Below, one piece after another: positions 27,132 through 35,823 of a DNA stretch of 64,000 nucleotides. Location of the stretch: contig JAPUFC010000065.1 in NCBI GenBank assembly GCA_027492275.1, forward strand, positions 1 through 64,000, written 5' to 3'. The stretch's first letter is position 1. The number at the start of each line of letters is the position of its first letter. The position numbers and the translations under genes are program-made. Below the pieces are notes generated by a model. That model had not been told where the DNA came from. It searched no databases and worked only from the letters and a program-made list of their open reading frames with translations. Origin of the DNA: Mesorhizobium sp. GTDB lineage: Bacteria > Pseudomonadota > Alphaproteobacteria > Rhizobiales > Rhizobiaceae.

Positions 27132-27653
27132 TCACCGGTTGCGGCGGCGCTCCGAGGCGGGCTGGAACGCGATGCGCGCGTGATAGGTGCAGTACGGGCC
27201 GGTCTCGGCGGCGTCGTTGCCGCAGAAGTTGAACTCCTCGCTGAGGGGATCGCCGTTCGGCCATTTGCAGGTGCGCTCGCTGAGCTCCACGAGCTGCAGC
27301 CGGCGCGAGATCGGCACCACGACGTTCTCGGCGGAACGGGCCTGGTAGCGCGCCGCCGGTTCGGCGTCGAACTGCGCCTGCAGCGCCGTCGCGCCGATCG
27401 AGGCGGTGACCGCGCGCGACACGCTCGCGGCGCGGGCGGGCGTCTTCGCCGCGCTCGTCGCCGGCGCGGACGCCTTCTTCTGCCGCACCGGGGCGGCCGT
27501 GGCCCGGCCCCGGCTGGACAGCTTCAGCCGGTGGACCTTGCCGATCACGGCGTTGCGCGTCACCGAGCCGAGTTGCGCGGCGATCTGGCTGGCGCTCAGT
27601 CCCTCCGACCACAGTTTCCGCAAAAGCTCGACGCGCTCGTCGGTCCAGTTCAT
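27132..27653 (-). CDS. gcrA: GcrA cell-cycle regulator
   Basis: The 173-residue protein starts MNWTDERVELLRKLWSEGLS, followed by ASQIAAQLGSVTRNAVIGKV, the GcrA DNA-binding helix-turn-helix. A basic Ala/Lys/Arg linker (about 50-110) leads to the conserved C-terminal sigma-70-interacting region with TCKWPNGDP, FNFCGNDA and GPYCTYHARIAFQP. GcrA activates promoters containing CcrM-methylated GANTC sites in alphaproteobacteria. Five GANTC sites lie in its own upstream region. ATG 27653 matches the conserved start; the frame is open further upstream without similarity. Confidence 0.95.
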   Translation of the reverse strand: MNWTDERVELLRKLWSEGLSASQIAAQLGSVTRNAVIGKVHRLKLSSRGRATAAPVRQKKASAPATSAAKTPARAASVSRAVTASIGATALQAQFDAEPAARYQARSAENVVVPISRRLQLVELSERTCKWPNGDPLSEEFNFCGNDAAETGPYCTYHARIAFQPASERRRNR

Positions 27654-27683
27654 TCCAGCATGCTCCTCGTGTCCCCTCGCGCG

Positions 27684-27834
27684 GAATCCGGAATCCCCAG
27701 GCGCCCCGGCACTGCCGGGCACAACCGCATCTGCGCTGGAGATTGGGTTTGCCGCACGAAATATAGCAACTAGGCAGGGCCAAGCTACAGTATCGTGTGA
27801 CTCGGTGACAAGAGTCCGAAATGCAACACGAATC
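27684..27834. promoter_or_regulatory. Cluster of five GANTC (CcrM methylation) sites upstream of gcrA
   Basis: GANTC occurs at 27684-27688, 27691-27695, 27799-27803, 27812-27816 and 27830-27834. At this base composition roughly one site per 300 bp would be expected. Read toward gcrA, a TATATT -10-like element lies at 27760-27765, so three sites are upstream of it and two in the presumed leader. This suggests cell-cycle-dependent methylation control. Confidence 0.6.
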
Positions 27835-27964
27835 GGAATTTCCGGTTTTCCCCAACTTGGCCGTGCACGCGCCGACCCCGTCCTGACGGCGCCGGAAAGC
27901 CCGCAATCCCCGGCCTGGAGACGTTTTCGTTGACTTCCCGGGCGAAAATCGGGATATGGGTGAG

Positions 27965-27988
27965 AGCCGCCGCCGAGGCGGCTTTTTT
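27965..27988 (+). terminator. Rho-independent terminator-like hairpin upstream of argD
   Basis: AGCCGCC and GGCGGCT form a perfect 7-bp stem with a 5-nt loop, followed by six T residues (27983-27988) on the + strand. It lies 57 nt upstream of the argD start, with no + strand gene before it, because gcrA and the repressor run leftward. It therefore ends either a short unannotated RNA or an attenuated argD leader. The rest of the 391-bp gap holds the GANTC cluster and no credible gene. Confidence 0.65.
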
Positions 27989-28044
27989 GATTTCTTGGAC
28001 CGTGTCGGCGACCCGTCGCCCATGCGGGTTCGGAGACGGGTGCC

Positions 28045-29241
28045 ATGAGCAGTTCCGCCCTGTACGACACGTTCGCGCGCGCGCCGCTGGCCTTCGAACG
28101 CGGCGAGGGGAGCTGGCTGATCGCGCAGGACGGCACCCGCTATCTCGATTTCGGCAGCGGCATCGCGGTCACCTCGCTCGGCCACGGGCACCCGCATCTG
28201 GTGGCGGCGCTGACCGAGCAGGCCGGCAAGCTGTGGCACGTCTCCAACCTCTACGAGATCCCCGGCCAGAGGCGGCTGGGCGAGCGGCTCGCCGCCTCCA
28301 GCTTCGCCGACCGCGTGTTCTTCACCAATTCCGGCGCGGAGGCGCTGGAATGCGCCATCAAGACGGCGCGGCGCTACCAGTACGTGAACGGCCACCCGGA
28401 GCGGTTCCGCATCGTCACCTTCGAGGGCGCCTTCCACGGCCGCACGCTGGCGACCATCGCCGCCGGCGGCCAGCAGAAATACCTGGAGGGTTTCGGGCCG
28501 AAGGTCGAGGGTTTCGACCAGGTGCCGTTCGGCGACCTCGACGCGCTGCAGAAGGCGATCGGCCCGGAGACGGCGGCGCTGCTGATCGAGCCGCTGCAGG
28601 GCGAGGGCGGCATCCGCGTGGTGCCGACGGCGTTCCTCAGGCGGCTGCGGGAGCTGTGCGACAGGCACGGCCTGCTGCTGATCTTCGACGAGGTGCAGTC
28701 GGGCGTCGGCCGCACCGGCAAATTGTGGGCGCATGAGTGGTCGGGCGTGTCGCCCGACATCATGGCCATCGCCAAGGGCATCGGCGGCGGCTTCCCGATG
28801 GGGGCCTGCCTGGCGACCGAGGCCGCCGCGTCCGGCATGACGCCCGGCGTGCACGGCACGACCTTCGGCGGCAATCCGCTGGCCATGGCGGTGGGCAACG
28901 CCGTGCTCGACGTGGTGCTCGAGGACGGCTTCCTGGACGAGGTCGGCCGCAAGGCGCTGCTGTTCAAGCAGGGGCTGGCCGAGATCGCCGACGCCTTCCC
29001 CTCCGTGATCGAGGAGATTCGCGGCGAAGGTCTGCTGCTCGGCATCAAGGCGCGCGGCTCCAACACCGCGCTGACCCAGGCGCTGCGGACCGCCGGGCTG
29101 CTGGCCGTTCCGGCCGGCGACAACGTGGTGCGGCTCCTGCCGCCGCTCACCGTCACCGACGAGGACATCCGCGCCGGGCTGGAGCGGATCCGCGCCGGCG
29201 CCGAGGCGCTGGCCGCCGCTGCCCCGCAGGCGGTGAACTGA
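28045..29241 (+). CDS. argD: Acetylornithine aminotransferase
   Basis: The 398-residue class III PLP aminotransferase converts N-acetylglutamate semialdehyde to N-acetylornithine in arginine synthesis. Visible are [18 protein letters not shown] (PLP phosphate binding), [29 protein letters not shown] and the Schiff-base lysine at about 244 in [14 protein letters not shown]. It is coupled to argF, which begins 1 nt after its stop. The upstream hairpin may control its expression. Confidence 0.95.
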   Translation: MSSSALYDTFARAPLAFERGEGSWLIAQDGTRYLDFGSGIAVTSLGHGHPHLVAALTEQAGKLWHVSNLYEIPGQRRLGERLAASSFADRVFFTNSGAEALECAIKTARRYQYVNGHPERFRIVTFEGAFHGRTLATIAAGGQQKYLEGFGPKVEGFDQVPFGDLDALQKAIGPETAALLIEPLQGEGGIRVVPTAFLRRLRELCDRHGLLLIFDEVQSGVGRTGKLWAHEWSGVSPDIMAIAKGIGGGFPMGACLATEAAASGMTPGVHGTTFGGNPLAMAVGNAVLDVVLEDGFLDEVGRKALLFKQGLAEIADAFPSVIEEIRGEGLLLGIKARGSNTALTQALRTAGLLAVPAGDNVVRLLPPLTVTDEDIRAGLERIRAGAEALAAAAPQAVN

Positions 29242-29242
29242 C

Positions 29243-30178
29243 GTGAGCGCCGCGAACCCGGCTTCCGGCGCCGTGCGCCACTTCACCGACCTGTCGGCCA
29301 TGCCGGCGGCCGAGCTCAGAGCGATGCTGGACGACGCCAAGGCGCGCAAGACTCGGCTGAAGGCCGGCGAGCGCAGCCGCCCGCTCGAGGGCAAGGTGCT
29401 GGCCATGATCTTCGACAAGCCGTCGACGCGCACGCGCGTGTCGTTCGACGTCGGCATGCGCCAGCTCGGCGGCGAGACGATCATGCTGACCGGCGCCGAG
29501 ATGCAGCTCGGCCGCTCCGAGACCATCGCCGACACGGCCCGCGTGCTGTCGCGCTACGTCGACGCGATCATGATCCGCACCACCTCGCACGACCGGCTGC
29601 TGGAGCTGACCGCCAATGCCAGCGTGCCGGTCATCAACGGCCTAACCGACGACACCCATCCCTGCCAGATCATGGCCGACGTGATGACCTTCGAGGAGCA
29701 TCGCGGGCCCGTCGCGGGAAAGACCTTCGCCTGGACGGGCGACGGCAACAACGTGCTGCACTCGCTGCTGGAGGCGTCGGCGCGCTTCTCCTTCAACCTC
29801 AACGTCGCCGTGCCGGAAGGCAGCGAGCCGGGGCAATCCTATGTCGACTGGGCGCGCGCCAACGGCGGCACCGTGACGCTGACGCGCAGCCCCGAGGAGG
29901 CGGTGGAGAACGCCGATTGCATCGTCACCGACTGCTGGGTCTCGATGGGTCAGGAGCATCGCGCGCGCGGCCACAACGTGTTCCTGCCCTATCAGGTCAA
30001 CGAGACGCTGATGAAGCGCGCCAAAGCCGACGCGCTGTTCATGCACTGCCTGCCGGCACATCGTGGCGAGGAGGTGACCGACGCGGTGATCGACGGGCCG
30101 CATTCGGTCGTCTTCGACGAGGCCGAGAACCGCCTGCACGCGCAGAAGGCCGTGCTGGCATGGTGCCTGGGAGCCTGA
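29243..30178 (+). CDS. argF: Ornithine carbamoyltransferase
   Basis: The 311-residue enzyme makes citrulline from ornithine and carbamoyl phosphate. The carbamoyl-phosphate motif is [13 protein letters not shown]. The second-domain motifs are [22 protein letters not shown] and the catalytic Cys in [16 protein letters not shown] start at 29243, 1 nt after the argD stop, fits the family N-terminus and implies translational coupling with argD. Confidence 0.95.
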   Translation: MSAANPASGAVRHFTDLSAMPAAELRAMLDDAKARKTRLKAGERSRPLEGKVLAMIFDKPSTRTRVSFDVGMRQLGGETIMLTGAEMQLGRSETIADTARVLSRYVDAIMIRTTSHDRLLELTANASVPVINGLTDDTHPCQIMADVMTFEEHRGPVAGKTFAWTGDGNNVLHSLLEASARFSFNLNVAVPEGSEPGQSYVDWARANGGTVTLTRSPEEAVENADCIVTDCWVSMGQEHRARGHNVFLPYQVNETLMKRAKADALFMHCLPAHRGEEVTDAVIDGPHSVVFDEAENRLHAQKAVLAWCLGA

Positions 30179-30302
30179 CCCGGACGCCGGTGCGCTTGAT
30201 CGCGCCGGACTCCCTGCCTATCTGACGGAGCATCCCCCCAGAACCATCGCGGTTCCGTTCCGGCAGCGCAAATGCGTCCGGGAACGTACCAGGATTTGCG
30301 CC

Positions 30303-31331
30303 ATGACCTTCGAGAGAGCCGACCACACAAAGAGAGCGGACGAGATGAACACCCCCCATCAGGCCAAAAGATTGGGCGATTTCGGCTTCGCCGGCGACGA
30401 CCATGCGATCCCCTTCGAGGTCGGGCCGCTGGATGCGCGCGGGCGCATCGTGCAGCTCGGCCCGCTGCTCGACGAGATCCTCGGCCGCCACGACTATCCC
30501 GAGCCGGTGGCGCGGCTGCTGGCGGAGGCCTGCGTGGTGGCCGTGCTGCTCGGCTCGTCGCTGAAGTTCGAGGGCAAGTTCATCCTGCAGACCCGCACCG
30601 ACGGGCCGGTGGACATGCTGGTCGCCGACTTCTCCACGCCCGGCGCGCTGCGCGCCTATGCGCGCTTCGACGCCGAGCGGGTGGCGGCGAGCGGCGACGC
30701 CTCGCCCGCCGCGCTGCTGGGCTCCGGCGTGCTGGCGCTGACCATCGACCAGGGCGAGTTCATGCAGCGCTACCAGGGCATCGTGCAGCTCGACGGCTCG
30801 ACGCTGGAAGAGGCGGCGCACACCTATTTCCGGCAGTCGGAGCAGATCCCGACCGAAATCCGGCTGGAGGTGGCCCGCCAGCTCAAGGCGGGCGAGAAGG
30901 GCTCGCACTGGCGCGCCGGCGGCCTGATCGCGCAGTTCCTGCCCGAGGCGCCGGAGCGGCTGCGCATGCCCGACCTGCCGGGCGGCGACGGCGCGCCGGA
31001 AACCGGCGCGGCCGAGACCGACCAGGCCTGGCGCGAGGTGCAGGCGCTGCTCGGCACGATCGAGCCGGGCGAGCTGATCGACCCGACCGTCGAGCCGGAG
31101 CGGCTGCTCTTCCGGCTGTTCCACGAGCACGGCGTGCGCGTGTTCGAGGCCACGCCGGTCGCCGACCGCTGCTCCTGCTCGAAGGACCGCATCGGCGGCA
31201 TCCTCGAAGGCTTCACCGCCGAGGAGATCGCGCAGAGCGTCGAGGACGGCGTGATCAAGGTGAACTGCGAGTTCTGCTCGACGACCTACACGTTCGACCC
31301 GGCCGACTTCGCCGAAGGGCGAACCCGCTGA
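30303..31331 (+). CDS. hslO: Redox-regulated chaperone Hsp33
   Basis: The 342-residue protein belongs to the Hsp33 family, holdase chaperones activated by oxidation of a zinc centre in the cytosol. The zinc ligands are Cys290 and Cys292 (CSC) and Cys322 and Cys325 (CEFC) near the C-terminus. The N-terminal domain includes LLAEACVVAVLLGSSLKFEG. ATG 30303 is used; an alternative ATG at 30345 with GAGAGCGGACGAG before it is also plausible, so the true N-terminus may be 14 residues shorter. It lies 124 nt after argF and may share its transcript. Confidence 0.92.
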   Translation: MTFERADHTKRADEMNTPHQAKRLGDFGFAGDDHAIPFEVGPLDARGRIVQLGPLLDEILGRHDYPEPVARLLAEACVVAVLLGSSLKFEGKFILQTRTDGPVDMLVADFSTPGALRAYARFDAERVAASGDASPAALLGSGVLALTIDQGEFMQRYQGIVQLDGSTLEEAAHTYFRQSEQIPTEIRLEVARQLKAGEKGSHWRAGGLIAQFLPEAPERLRMPDLPGGDGAPETGAAETDQAWREVQALLGTIEPGELIDPTVEPERLLFRLFHEHGVRVFEATPVADRCSCSKDRIGGILEGFTAEEIAQSVEDGVIKVNCEFCSTTYTFDPADFAEGRTR

Positions 31332-31337
31332 GACAGT

Positions 31338-31428
31338 CCGCGCGGCGTCAGAGCGTCGTTTCAACGCAATTCCGGGCGGAAAACCGCTTCGCACTTTTCC
31401 TGGAATTGCTTCAGTTGACGCCGCGCGG
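31338..31428. repeat. Nested inverted-repeat element at convergent gene ends
   Basis: Outer arms CCGCGCGGCGTCA (31338-31350) and TGACGCCGCGCGG (31416-31428) are perfect 13-bp inverted repeats. Inside, GCAATTCC (31366-31373) and GGAATTGC (31402-31409) flank CGGGCGGAAAACCGC and CACTTTTC. The inner unit (AACGCAATTCCGG...CTTTTCCTGGAATTGCTT) resembles a short repeat common in rhizobial genomes. The right outer arm lies in the last codons of the EamA gene. It may act as a bidirectional terminator. Confidence 0.7.
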
Positions 31429-32331
31429 CACGGATTCGGGCGGCACTTCCGCCTTCACGTTCTGGCGGTGGAAGATGAACAGGCCGGCGAGCACGATGAT
31501 GCCAGAGCCGATCCAGATGTTGGCCGCCGGCACGTCGCCGAAGAACAGGTAGCCGAACACCACGCCCCACAACAGCAGGCTGTATTGCAGCGGCGCGAGC
31601 GTCGAGGCAGGCGCCAGCTTGAGGCCGCGCGTGATGAGCAGATGCGCGACGCAGGAGACGATGCCGAGCAGCAGGGTCGCGCCGAGCTCGAACGCGGTCG
31701 GCGTCACCCAGTCCCCCATCACGGCCATCATCGCCGCGCCGATGAGAAGCGCGCCCGCCGTCTGCCAGGTCACCAGCGTCGCGTCGCTGGTTCCTCTAAG
31801 CACCCGGTTGAGGACCAGCAGCAGGCCGAAGGACAGGCTTCCCGCCACGGCGAACAGTGAGGCGAGCGACAGCGAATCCGGCGAGGGCCGCAGCGCCACC
31901 AGCACGCCGGCGAAGCCGATCAGGATAGCCAGCCAGCGCCGCCAGCCGACCTTCTCGCCCAGGAAAAGATGCGAGGCGACCGCGACATAGATCGGCGCCG
32001 CCATGTAGAAGGCGAGTACGTCGGCGAGCGGCATGTAGATGACCGCCGTATAGAAGAGCCCCGTGTCCAGCGTCGACAGCACGACGCGCGCGACCTGAAG
32101 TCCCGGCCGTTCCACCCAGACGAGGCGATCGACACCCTGCCGGGCCACCATCGGCGCGAGGATGACGAAGGCGCCGATCGAGCGGATGAACAGCACCTGG
32201 CCGACCGAGAAGCTGGCCACCAGCCATTTGCCCATCGTGTCGTTGAGCGCGAACATCAGGTCGCCCAGCAGGGTGACCAGTATGCCCGCCAGCACCATGT
32301 TGCGCGTCGTGAACAGCCGCTTCTTCGCCAC
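31411..32331 (-). CDS. DMT-superfamily transporter (EamA family)
   Basis: The 306-residue protein has about ten hydrophobic segments forming two EamA repeats (MFALNDTMGKWLVASFSVGQ in the first; GSLSFGLLLVLNRVLRG opening the second). Such proteins export or import small metabolites or drugs across the inner membrane. The substrate cannot be inferred. It is transcribed alone and is convergent with hslO, sharing an inverted repeat at its 3' end. Confidence 0.88.
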   Translation of the reverse strand: MAKKRLFTTRNMVLAGILVTLLGDLMFALNDTMGKWLVASFSVGQVLFIRSIGAFVILAPMVARQGVDRLVWVERPGLQVARVVLSTLDTGLFYTAVIYMPLADVLAFYMAAPIYVAVASHLFLGEKVGWRRWLAILIGFAGVLVALRPSPDSLSLASLFAVAGSLSFGLLLVLNRVLRGTSDATLVTWQTAGALLIGAAMMAVMGDWVTPTAFELGATLLLGIVSCVAHLLITRGLKLAPASTLAPLQYSLLLWGVVFGYLFFGDVPAANIWIGSGIIVLAGLFIFHRQNVKAEVPPESVPRGVN

Positions 32332-32409
32332 GATGAGAACCCGTATCGACGGCCCTTCGCCATCGTCCCGCTAGGTAGCCCGGCGCGGACGCTTTGACGA
32401 GGGGGGCGG

Positions 32410-33702
32410 TCAGGCCGGCCGTTGGGCCACGGCATGCCGGCGCGCGACGGATGGCGGGCGGCCCGGCAGCGCCAGCGCCATGTCGCGCCTTGGCCGCTCC
32501 GCGACCACTTTTCCACGCGCGATCACGCACAAGCGCTCGGCCCGCAGGCGCACCGCCTCGACGGCGCTGCCGGCGTCGAGCACGACGAGGCTGGCGCGCT
32601 TGCCCACCTCCAGCCCGAGATGGTCGAGCCCCATGATCGAGGCGTTAACCGCCGTCACCATGTCGAAGCATTTTTGCATGTCGGCGGGCGACGACATCTG
32701 CGCCACGTGCAGGCCCATGAAGGCGACATCCAGCATGTCGGCGGTGCCGAGCGAATACCAGGGGTCGAGCACGCAGTCCTGGCCGAAGCCGACGCGGATG
32801 CCCAGGGCCTGCATCTCCTTGACCCGCGTCAGCCCGCGCCGCTTCGGGAAGGTGTCGTGGCGGCCCTGCAGCATGATGTTGATCAGCGGGTTGGGGATGG
32901 CGGAGACGCCGGCCTCGGCGATCAACGGCAGAAGCTTCGAGACATAATAGTTGTCCATCGAGTGCATGGAGGTGAGGTGCGAGCCGGCGACGCGGCCTTG
33001 CAGCCCCAGGCGCTGCGTCTCATAGGCAAGCTGCTCGATATGGCGCGACAGCGGATCGTCGGTCTCGTCGCAATGCATGTCGACCATCAGGCCGCGCTTT
33101 TCGGCGATCGCGCAGAGCTCGGTGACGGAACGCGTCCCGTCGGCCATGGTGCGCTCGAAATGCGGGATGCCGCCGACCACCTCGACGCCCATGTCGAGCG
33201 CGCGGATGGTGTTTTCGCGCGCGGTGGGCGAGCGGTAGAAGCCGTCCTGCGGGAAGGCGACGAGCTGCAGGTCGATATAGGGATAGACTTCCTTCTGCAC
33301 CTCCAGCAGCGCCTCGGCGGCGAGCAGGCGGTCGTCGCAGACGTCGACATGGCTGCGGATGGCGAGCAGCCCCATCGACACCGCCCAGTCGCAATAGGCC
33401 AGCGCGCGCTCCTTCACCGCCTCGTGCGTCAAAAGCGGCTTCAGCTCGCCCCACAGCGAAATGCCTTCCAGCAGCGTGCCGGAGGCGTTGATGCGCGGCA
33501 GGCCGTAGGACAGCGTCGCGTCCATGTGGAAATGCGGGTCGACGAAGGGCGGCGCGACGAGGTTTCCGGCGGCGTCGACCACCCGGCCCGCCTCGGCATC
33601 GATGCGCGGTTCGATGGCGGCGATGGTCTCGCCCCTGACGCCAATGTCGGCGACGCGGCCGTCCGGCAGCGTGCCGCCCTTGATAAGGAGATCGAAGCTC
33701 AT
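32410..33702 (-). CDS. Cytosine-deaminase-like amidohydrolase
   Basis: The 430-residue amidohydrolase has the metal-binding pattern of cytosine deaminases: PHFHMDATLSYGLPR near residue 57, SHVDVCDD, VDMHCDETDDPLSRH (His and Glu of the active site), GSHLTSMHSM and the catalytic Asp in GFGQDCVLDPW. Family members convert cytosine to uracil, although related enzymes act on other pyrimidines or creatinine. Its start overlaps the permease stop by 4 nt (ATGA), so it is the last gene of the nucleoside transport operon and probably processes the imported base. Confidence 0.9.
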   Translation of the reverse strand: MSFDLLIKGGTLPDGRVADIGVRGETIAAIEPRIDAEAGRVVDAAGNLVAPPFVDPHFHMDATLSYGLPRINASGTLLEGISLWGELKPLLTHEAVKERALAYCDWAVSMGLLAIRSHVDVCDDRLLAAEALLEVQKEVYPYIDLQLVAFPQDGFYRSPTARENTIRALDMGVEVVGGIPHFERTMADGTRSVTELCAIAEKRGLMVDMHCDETDDPLSRHIEQLAYETQRLGLQGRVAGSHLTSMHSMDNYYVSKLLPLIAEAGVSAIPNPLINIMLQGRHDTFPKRRGLTRVKEMQALGIRVGFGQDCVLDPWYSLGTADMLDVAFMGLHVAQMSSPADMQKCFDMVTAVNASIMGLDHLGLEVGKRASLVVLDAGSAVEAVRLRAERLCVIARGKVVAERPRRDMALALPGRPPSVARRHAVAQRPA

Positions 33703-34643
33703 CGCTCGCCTTTCTGGTAGGGGATCATCAGCGCCCGGGGATAGGTCGCGCGGCGCGCCACCAGAACCAGTGCGGCGATGGACAGGATGTAGGGCATCAT
33801 CAGGAAGAGCTGGTAGGGCACGACGCCGCCGGAAATCTGCTGCAGGCGCACCTGATAGGCGTCGAAGGCGGCGAACAGGATCGCGCCGAGCAGCGCCTTG
33901 CCGGGCCGCCACGAGCCGAACACCACCAGCGCGATGCAGATCCAGCCGCGCCCGTTGATCATCTGGAAGAAGAAGGAGTTGAAGGCGGACATGGTGAGGA
34001 AGGCGCCGCCCACCGCCATCAGCGCGCTGCCGGCCATCACCGCGCCCATGCGGATGCCGGTGACGGAGATGCCCTGCGCCTCCACCGCCGCCGGATTCTC
34101 GCCGGCGGCGCGCACCGCCAGCCCGAGCGGCGTGCGGTAGAGCACCCAGGCGACCGCCGCCACGGTGGCGAAGGCCAGATAGGTGAGCGGCGTCTGGGAA
34201 AACAGCGCCTCGCCGAGGACCGGGATTTTCGACAGGCCGGGGATGGGAAGCGGCTGGAACGGCTCGATCTTGGGCGGCGTCGTCACCTGCGGCAGCGCCA
34301 GGCGATAGGTGAAATAAGTCAGGCTGGTGGCGAGCAGCGTGATGCCGATGCCCACCACGTGCTGCGACAGGCCGAGCGGCACGGTCAGCGTGGCGTGCAG
34401 AAGGCCGAAGGCCCCGCCGGCCAGCGCGGCGACGGCGACGCCGGTCCACAGGTCGCCGCCCGAATAGACGGTGAACCAGCCGGCGAAGGCGCCGACCGTC
34501 ATGATGCCCTCGATGCCGAGGTTCAGCACGCCGGCCCGCTCGCAGATCAGCTCGCCCATGGTGGCGAAGATCAGCGGCGAGGCGATGCGGATCGCGGCCA
34601 CCCAGAAGGAGGCGGTGAAGAGGATGTCGAGGGCTTCGCTCAT
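33699..34643 (-). CDS. Nucleoside ABC transporter permease 2 (NupQ/YufQ-like)
   Basis: The 314-residue protein has 8-10 hydrophobic segments and the BPD_transp_2 motif ERAGVLNLGIEGIMTVGAFA, the hallmark of permeases partnered with BMP-type binding proteins. It is the second inner-membrane half of a purine/pyrimidine nucleoside importer. The ATG at 34643 forms an ATGA with the end of a short frame running through repeat copy 3. The gene is coupled to the deaminase by a 4-nt overlap. Confidence 0.92.
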   Translation of the reverse strand: MSEALDILFTASFWVAAIRIASPLIFATMGELICERAGVLNLGIEGIMTVGAFAGWFTVYSGGDLWTGVAVAALAGGAFGLLHATLTVPLGLSQHVVGIGITLLATSLTYFTYRLALPQVTTPPKIEPFQPLPIPGLSKIPVLGEALFSQTPLTYLAFATVAAVAWVLYRTPLGLAVRAAGENPAAVEAQGISVTGIRMGAVMAGSALMAVGGAFLTMSAFNSFFFQMINGRGWICIALVVFGSWRPGKALLGAILFAAFDAYQVRLQQISGGVVPYQLFLMMPYILSIAALVLVARRATYPRALMIPYQKGER

Positions 34644-34777
34644 GCCGCGCCCCCTCCACCGCCTTCGGCGGTCCCCCGCTTCGAAGGGGAGGAGATGCGG
34701 GCCGCGACCTCGATCCTCCCCCGTTCACGGGGGAGGCGGCCCGAAGGGTCGGAGAGTGCGCCAGGACGGGCTTTCAT
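34640..34777 (-). CDS. Candidate 45-codon linker frame through the palindromic repeat between the two permease genes
   Basis: The ATG at 34777 overlaps the upstream permease stop as ATGA (34777-34774). The frame starts MKARPGALSDPSGRLP, crosses the repeat with no stop (ending AEGGGGGAA) and terminates at 34642-34640. That stop overlaps the downstream permease ATG as ATGA. The architecture is the same as at 4221-4385. The peptide has no family similarity and translation is unproven. Confidence 0.3.
   Translation of the reverse strand: MKARPGALSDPSGRLPRERGRIEVAARISSPSKRGTAEGGGGGAA
34648..34758 (-). repeat. Intergenic palindromic repeat, copy 3 (in the permease-permease junction)
   Basis: Read on the minus strand it contains CCTCCCCCGTGAACGGGGGAGG, GATCGAGGTCGCGGCCCGCA, TCTCCTCCCCTTCGAAGCGG and an ACCGCCGAAGGCGGT hairpin followed by GGAGGGGGCGCGG. 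These align block by block with copy 1 (4237-4370). Relative to its operon it has the same orientation as copy 1. Confidence 0.85.
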
Positions 34778-35823
34778 CTCCACCTCACCCTGAAACGCGC
34801 GAAGAGCAGCGCGGTGACCATGGTCAGCAGCGCGGTGGCGACCATCACGTCGGCGATGTAACTCGGCACTTTCGCCGCGCGGCTCATGGCGTCGGCGCCG
34901 ACGAAGATGCCGGCGACGAAGATGGCCGAGACCACCACGCCGATCGGGTTGAGCATGGCCAGCATGGCCACGACGATGCCGGAGTAGCCGAAGCCCGGCG
35001 ACAGGTCGAGCGTCAGGTTGCCCTTGAGGCCCGACACTTCCGAGAAGCCGGCGAGCGCCGCCAGCCCGCCCGACAGCAGCGCCGTCTTCGCCAGAACGGA
35101 ATTGACCGGCATGCCGGCGAAGCGCGCGGCCTCGGCATTGTGGCCGACGGCTCGCATCTCGTAGCCGAGCACGGTCTTCTTCATGACCACCCAGACGCAC
35201 AGCGCGGCAGCGAGCGCGACGACGAAGCCGTAATGCAGGCGGCGTCCCGTGACGATGCGGGGAAGCTGGGCGTCGGCGACGACGCGCGAGGATTGCGGCC
35301 AGCCCAGTCCCGTCGGGTCCTTCAGCGGCCCTTCCAGCAGCATGGACACGAACAGCAGCGCGATGAAGTTCAGGAGCAGCGTCGTCACCACCTCGTCGAC
35401 GCCGAAGCGGGTCTTCAGCAGCGTCGGCCCGAGCAGCAGGAGCGCGCCCGCCGCCATCGCCGCGATCATGATGACTGGGATCAGCACGATGGAAGGCAGC
35501 GGCAGCGCGCCGGTGCCGAGCACGACCGTGACCACCGCGCCGATGTAGAGCTGCGCCTCCGCGCCAATGTTCCACAGCCGCGCCCGGAAGGCGACGGCGA
35601 CGGCGAGGCCGGTGAAGATCAGCGGCGTGGCGCGCGTCAGCGTCTCCATGAGAGCGAATTGCGAGCCGGCCGCGCCCTTCAGCACCAGGCCGAGGACGGA
35701 GAGCGGGCTCGCGCCGGCGGCCAGGACCAGCAGCGAGACGAGCGCCAGCGTGACCGCCACCGCCGCCAGCGGATAGAGCAGAAGGACGCCGAGCGGCGGC
35801 TGCGGGCGGGGCTCAAGGCGCAT
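34774..35823 (-). CDS. Nucleoside ABC transporter permease 1 (NupP/YufP-like)
   Basis: The 349-residue membrane protein has ten or so hydrophobic segments and the family motif ALAVAVAFRARLWNIGAEAQ-like region near residue 75 and RFGVDEVVTTLLLNFIALLF. It is the first permease half of the BMP-type nucleoside importer. Its start overlaps the ATPase gene by 11 nt. Its stop is part of an ATGA leading into the repeat-borne frame rather than directly into the next permease. Confidence 0.92.
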   Translation of the reverse strand: MRLEPRPQPPLGVLLLYPLAAVAVTLALVSLLVLAAGASPLSVLGLVLKGAAGSQFALMETLTRATPLIFTGLAVAVAFRARLWNIGAEAQLYIGAVVTVVLGTGALPLPSIVLIPVIMIAAMAAGALLLLGPTLLKTRFGVDEVVTTLLLNFIALLFVSMLLEGPLKDPTGLGWPQSSRVVADAQLPRIVTGRRLHYGFVVALAAALCVWVVMKKTVLGYEMRAVGHNAEAARFAGMPVNSVLAKTALLSGGLAALAGFSEVSGLKGNLTLDLSPGFGYSGIVVAMLAMLNPIGVVVSAIFVAGIFVGADAMSRAAKVPSYIADVMVATALLTMVTALLFARFRVRWR

